This document shows positions 4,769-7,703 of a stretch of DNA of 7,703 nt, piece after piece. Made by a program: the position numbers and the translations under genes. Positions within the stretch are counted from its first letter, which is position 1. Each line of letters starts with the position of its first letter. This DNA comes from a bacterium (lineage in GTDB: Bacteria; Patescibacteriota; Minisyncoccia; Phycocordibacterales; 2-02-FULL-43-11): NCBI GenBank assembly GCA_021814895.1, contig JAKAHN010000027.1, forward strand, positions 1 through 7,703. The letters run 5' to 3'. The notes beneath the pieces are model-generated. The model saw nothing but the letters and a program-made list of their open reading frames with translations. It had not been told where the DNA came from and did no database searches.

Positions 4769-5041
4769 ATGGCGCATAAAAAAGCAGGAGGTTCGTCAAA
4801 AAATACTTCATCGCAAAGCCCGCAATATATCGGGGTGAAAATTTCCGGCGGTCAAAAAGCCAAAACCGGCGATATTATTTTAACTCAACGAGGCACAAAA
4901 TACTTGCCGGGTAATAATGTCGGTATGGGTAAAAACTATTCAATTTTCGCGATGAAAGAAGGAGTGGTTGAATACAAAGACAAAAGAAAAACCAGATTCA
5001 ACGGACAGAAAATTGTAAGAAAGCAAGTATCGGTTAAGTAA
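4769..5041 (+). CDS. rpmA: 50S ribosomal protein bL27
   Basis: A complete 90-aa bL27 of normal length. It begins MAHKKAGGSSKN, the flexible N-terminus that reaches the peptidyl-transferase centre and helps position tRNA. The core motifs are GVKISGGQ, QRGTKYLPGNNVGMGKNYS, FAMKEGVVEY, and a Lys/Arg-rich C-terminus. The protein starts directly with MAHKK, so there is no cleaved Firmicutes-type N-terminal extension. The usual partner gene rplU (bL21) is not next to it. The upstream neighbour is divergent, so rpmA appears monocistronic. No Shine-Dalgarno precedes the ATG (CTAATTTTCT). A strong hairpin terminator follows 30 bases after the stop. Confidence 0.97.
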   Translation: MAHKKAGGSSKNTSSQSPQYIGVKISGGQKAKTGDIILTQRGTKYLPGNNVGMGKNYSIFAMKEGVVEYKDKRKTRFNGQKIVRKQVSVK

Positions 5042-5070
5042 CTCATCCCACATAACAAATCACTTATAAC

Positions 5071-5100
5071 AAAAAATCCACGGCATATCGTGGATTTTTT
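5071..5100. terminator. bidirectional rho-independent terminator between rpmA and rplI
   Basis: AAAAAATCCACG (5071-5082), loop GCATAT, then CGTGGATTTTTT (5089-5100). The 12-bp stem is perfect, with a T-tract on the plus strand for rpmA and, by symmetry, one on the minus strand for the convergent rplI. It lies 30 bases after the rpmA stop and 21 bases after the rplI stop. Confidence 0.92.
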
Positions 5101-5121
5101 GTATTGAGTTTATATTAGTTA

Positions 5122-5592
5122 TTACTTGTTTTTCTTGTGGTGTTCCTCTGGTAATCCTTTTATAACCAGTGTGAAAGTGACGGCGCGATCTTCGATTTTT
5201 ACTTCAATCTCGTGTTCACCAACTGTTTTAATCGGTTCAGTTAAAACTATGAACTCGGGCTCCACATCTAGGTGAGTTTGATTTTTTATGATAGAAACAA
5301 TTTCATTCTGATGAATGGCGGCAAACAGATGACCTTTTTCATTGGCTGTTTTTTCCATCTCTACTCTAATTCCTTTCAAATCGCCGAAATTTTTAAGAAG
5401 AAGATCCTGACGGACTTTTCTTTGATCCGCTTCTTGTTTTTTTATAATTTCAACCCGCTTTATAGCCTTAGGTGTCGCTGTTTCAACCAACCCTTGAGGA
5501 ATAAGAAAATTAAGGGCGTATCCGTCAGATACGTTTTTTATATCATTTTTCTTGCCTAATTTTGGCACATCGCTTAATAATATAACTTTCAT
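5122..5592 (-). CDS. rplI: 50S ribosomal protein bL9
   Basis: A 156-aa bL9 from the ATG at 5592 ([17 protein letters not shown]). A TTG nine bases upstream would only add MLN and is not needed. The N-terminal rRNA-binding domain (1 to about 47) carries the family signature [14 protein letters not shown]. It leads into the long exposed helix (about 41-74, rich in Lys/Glu/Arg). The C-terminal domain (about 75-145) includes [12 protein letters not shown] and [10 protein letters not shown]. The protein is slightly longer than the usual 148-150 residues because of a charged tail, EEHHKKNK. bL9 spans from the L1 side of the 50S subunit toward neighbouring ribosomes and affects reading-frame fidelity. 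bL9 is reported missing in some CPR lineages, so its presence narrows the placement. The usual rpsF-ssb-rpsR neighbours are absent. Confidence 0.96.
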   Translation of the reverse strand: MKVILLSDVPKLGKKNDIKNVSDGYALNFLIPQGLVETATPKAIKRVEIIKKQEADQRKVRQDLLLKNFGDLKGIRVEMEKTANEKGHLFAAIHQNEIVSIIKNQTHLDVEPEFIVLTEPIKTVGEHEIEVKIEDRAVTFTLVIKGLPEEHHKKNK

Positions 5593-5668
5593 ATTTAACA
5601 AATATTTAATCTTAATTGATATACCTTACTCTAATTTGGCAAAAAACACAACCCGATCAAAAAATGGC

Positions 5669-6949
5669 CTACATTTGGTTTAACAGTTTTATCGCTTTAT
5701 CCATCTGAGGGTCTTTCCCGGCAGCCCGGTCTTTATCTGTCATTTCAATAATATAATCTGGTGTTAATCCGCCATCAGAAATCGACCTGCCGTTAGGAGT
5801 AAACCACTTGGCAATTGTAACCTTCAAAGAAGTGTCGGGTGTAATCGCAACTAATTCTTGAACAGAACCTTTACCGTAAGTTTTTGTACCGACTAATTTC
5901 GCTATTCCTTGTTCTTGTAAGGCGCCCGCTAAAATTTCAGAAGCTGAAGCCGAACCGCCATTAACTAAAATGATCATTTTCAAATTTTTATTGAATACAT
6001 TGTAACCGCGGCTTCTGCCCACCTCTTCCGGCTTTTTATCGCCAAAATTTTCGCGGACAACAACTTTCCCCGCCGGTAAAAACCAACTTGCCATATCGAT
6101 TGCCGCCTCCAAATATCCTCCGGGGTTACCTCTTAAATCCAAGATTAATTTATCTCCCCCAGTCAAAATAAATTGTCTTAGAGCGTTTCTGAACAAATCC
6201 GCTGACGGTTCGGAAAAATTATATAGACTTATGACAAAAATCCCATCAGCTCGCAAACCAAGTCCATTATTGTCAGTACTTGAAGCGGAGTTTGATGTTG
6301 GAAATGTCAGCTTGGTATCAATGGTTGGAATTTGGATAGTATCTCTAATAATTTTCACTTCAAAGGGCGCCGACTTGCCAGCTCGAACGATTGTCAGACG
6401 AACAGGTGTTCCTTTTTGTCCGCGAATCATTTTAACAGCCAAATCAGCATTCATATTGATCGATGATGTATCGTCAATTTGAATAATTTTATCACCGGGT
6501 TCAAGTCCAGCTCTGTATCCAGGCGTATCTTTTAGCGGAGCAATAACAACTAATGATCCGTCTTTATTGCCAATTTCCACGCCGATACCGTCAAAACTGC
6601 CTGCTATTTCGTTTGTAAACATTTTATTTTCTTCAGGCGGGAAAAAAACGGTAAATGGATCTCCCAGAGAGGCGGTCAACCCCTCAATCGCGCCGTACAC
6701 CTTATCTTCCGTGGACACAGTCGTAGTGCTCTTTGAGACAAATTTTTCATCGAGCGTATTCCAAACTTTCCAGAAAGCGGAAAAATCCACAGCTTGATTT
6801 TTCCCCTCTTCTTGCCCTGTCAAATCAACGACACTTTTTGTCGTCGATGTCTTATCTTGGCCATATCTAAACCCTACAAAAAATGAACCGCCCAGAATAA
6901 TTAAGGCGATTACGATCATTATTATGCGACTAAGGGCTTTTGATTTCAT
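5669..6949 (-). CDS. S41 family C-terminal processing peptidase (CtpA/CtpB/Tsp type)
   Basis: A 426-aa membrane-anchored protease. From the ATG at 6949 there is a short basic N-terminus, then a single membrane anchor at about 8-30 (IIMIVIALIILGGSFFVGF). A helical N-terminal region (about 55-110, ending SLGDPFTVFFPPEE) and a PDZ domain (about 116-202, GIGVEIGNKDGSLVVI, AGLEPGDKIIQIDD) follow. The protease core has DLRGNPGGYL. Ser335 in GGSASASEI, Lys360 in TYGKGSVQ and Gln364 form the Ser-Lys-Gln triad of CtpB. The PDZ domain reads the C-terminus of substrates and gates the active site. It should act outside the membrane on envelope proteins. No C-terminal peptidoglycan-binding domain is present. 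A TTG at 6988 in frame is rejected because it forms part of the -35 box. Transcribed divergently from the CorA gene. Confidence 0.95.
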   Translation of the reverse strand: MKSKALSRIIMIVIALIILGGSFFVGFRYGQDKTSTTKSVVDLTGQEEGKNQAVDFSAFWKVWNTLDEKFVSKSTTTVSTEDKVYGAIEGLTASLGDPFTVFFPPEENKMFTNEIAGSFDGIGVEIGNKDGSLVVIAPLKDTPGYRAGLEPGDKIIQIDDTSSINMNADLAVKMIRGQKGTPVRLTIVRAGKSAPFEVKIIRDTIQIPTIDTKLTFPTSNSASSTDNNGLGLRADGIFVISLYNFSEPSADLFRNALRQFILTGGDKLILDLRGNPGGYLEAAIDMASWFLPAGKVVVRENFGDKKPEEVGRSRGYNVFNKNLKMIILVNGGSASASEILAGALQEQGIAKLVGTKTYGKGSVQELVAITPDTSLKVTIAKWFTPNGRSISDGGLTPDYIIEMTDKDRAAGKDPQMDKAIKLLNQM

Positions 6950-6959
6950 TGTTTCAGGT

Positions 6960-6988
6960 ATTATCTCAAGAAATAAAGTTCGGGTCAA
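6960..6988 (-). promoter_or_regulatory. promoter of the S41 peptidase gene, near-leaderless
   Basis: On the minus strand TTGACC (6988-6983) is followed by exactly 17 bases and GATAAT (6965-6960). Each box differs from consensus by one base. The -10 box ends 10 bases before the ATG at 6949, so the leader would be only about 4 bases with no room for a ribosome-binding site. Confidence 0.7.
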
Positions 6989-7024
6989 ACTAAAAAATTT
7001 ATCGCTTCCAAAAAAAATATGGTG

Positions 7025-7030
7025 TATAAT
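7025..7030 (+). promoter_or_regulatory. possible -10 box for the CorA-type gene
   Basis: A consensus TATAAT preceded by GGTG, in the 149-base divergent gap. Transcription from here would give a leader of about 60 bases. The hexamer 17 bases upstream (TCGCTT) is a poor -35. No strong hairpin is seen in the leader. Confidence 0.35.
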
Positions 7031-7098
7031 TAATTGGTCGCTTTCTTAAAACAATAAAGCTTAAATTAATTTTTTTAATAGATATTTTTTTCGGATAA

Positions 7099-7703
7099 AT
7101 GATTCAGAAATATAAAACCAGTTCTCTTGTTTGGATCGACCTTAATTCCCCGACAAATGAAGAAATCAGACAAATTGCCTCCGAATACCGCATCCATCCT
7201 TTGGTAACTCATGAACTCGCCATCCCGACCTTAAGGGCTAAAGTTGATTTATATGACGATTTGATTTACTTAATTCTCCACTTTCCTTCAAACAGAAAAG
7301 ATATTGACACGATTAACGACCAAGAGGTTGATTTTGTCATTGGGAAAGATTTTATCATCACAACTCGCTATGGAGAAGTGGATGCTTTGATTTCTTTTTC
7401 TAAAACATTTGAGGTTGAATCTATTTTGGAAAAAGGTTCAATGGGTAAACACGCCGGTTTTATATTCTTTGCAATGATTACCAGAATTTACGACGACTTA
7501 CTTCATCGGATAGAAGGCTTGAAAGAAGACGCGGCCGTCATTGAATCTGAAATTTTCAAGAAAAAAGAAAAAGAAAGGGTGATAAAAATCTCGGAAGTTT
7601 CCCGCCAACTGCTTGATTTTAAAAGAGCGACAAGTCTGCATTGCGAAGTTTTAAGGTCGTTTGAAGTTGCTGGCGAAAAGTTTTTCGGCAATGATTTTCG
7701 TTT
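7099..7703 (+). CDS. CorA-family divalent metal ion transporter, N-terminal part
   Basis: A plus-strand gene from the ATG at 7099 that runs off the right edge after 201 codons with no stop. The start MIQKYKTSSLVWIDLNSP and the following HPLVTHELAIPTLRAK and YDDLIYLILHFP match the cytosolic alpha/beta domain of CorA (PF01544). VDFVIGKDFIITTR is the usual following strand pair. A long helical, Lys/Glu-rich region begins near residue 125 (FFAMITRIYDDLLHRIEGL), as in the stalk leading to the pore. The two membrane helices and the GMN selectivity motif would lie beyond the window, so Mg2+ versus Co2+, Ni2+ or Zn2+ transport cannot be judged. GGA three bases before the ATG is too close for a normal ribosome-binding site. 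Divergent from the S41 peptidase. Confidence 0.88.
   Translation, partial: MIQKYKTSSLVWIDLNSPTNEEIRQIASEYRIHPLVTHELAIPTLRAKVDLYDDLIYLILHFPSNRKDIDTINDQEVDFVIGKDFIITTRYGEVDALISFSKTFEVESILEKGSMGKHAGFIFFAMITRIYDDLLHRIEGLKEDAAVIESEIFKKKEKERVIKISEVSRQLLDFKRATSLHCEVLRSFEVAGEKFFGNDFR

Noticed and set aside
5593..5668. Promoter between the S41 gene and rplI
   Set aside because: TTGCCA is present but no acceptable -10 box lies at 16-18 bases, so no site can be placed.
6231..6797. Plus-strand open frames of 83 and 76 codons inside the S41 gene
   Set aside because: They are antisense shadows of the well-supported protease and have no recognisable domains.
1..7703. Alternative genetic code (TGA as Gly or Trp)
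   Set aside because: TGA ends two genes at sensible family lengths and Trp is encoded by TGG, so the standard bacterial code fits.

Overview
The window looks like a piece of a small, AT-rich bacterial chromosome, most likely from the candidate phyla radiation (Patescibacteria, Parcubacteria-like). This is an inference. It rests on short, tightly packed genes, the absence of clear Shine-Dalgarno sequences at every start, a small membrane-anchored protein with an Ada-like Cys domain of a kind I associate with these lineages, and ribosomal proteins outside their usual operons. TGA is used as a normal stop, for example at the ends of the YdeI-like gene and the 114-aa membrane protein. That argues against the recoded Gracilibacteria/Absconditabacteria lineages.

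Layout, left to right. Positions 1-249 (minus) hold the start of a DnaQ/RNase T-type exonuclease that runs off the left edge. An alpha/beta hydrolase (409-1305) and an AI-2E family membrane permease (1316-2350) form a two-gene minus-strand unit. A tRNA-Pro(CGG) at 2442-2512 is enclosed by a perfect 17-bp inverted repeat. Next to it, 2534-3195 has no intact gene but contains what look like decayed minus-strand reading frames. One resembles the conserved C-terminal motif of the ATP synthase gamma subunit.

A small YdeI/OmpD-associated protein (3196-3447) and tRNA-Val(CAC) (3522-3596) follow. Upstream of the tRNA is a minus-strand set of three small membrane proteins: an Ada-like protein, a two-helix protein and a PGPGW/DUF454-like protein. 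The stretch at 4671-4768 is a divergent control region ahead of rpmA (bL27, plus strand). rpmA converges on rplI (bL9, minus strand) across a shared bidirectional terminator. An S41 C-terminal processing protease (5669-6949, minus) and a CorA-type metal transporter (7099 onward, plus, cut by the window edge) are transcribed divergently.

How the parts fit: most genes are housekeeping (translation, envelope proteolysis, ion and solute transport), and I see no defence, phage or CRISPR system. The unusual content is in the non-coding parts: the tRNA-Pro inside a long inverted repeat, the gene graveyard next to it, and several promoters whose -10 box sits so close to the start codon that the mRNA would be leaderless or nearly so. 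These promoters also settle start codons, because the upstream TTG alternatives fall inside or ahead of the promoter.
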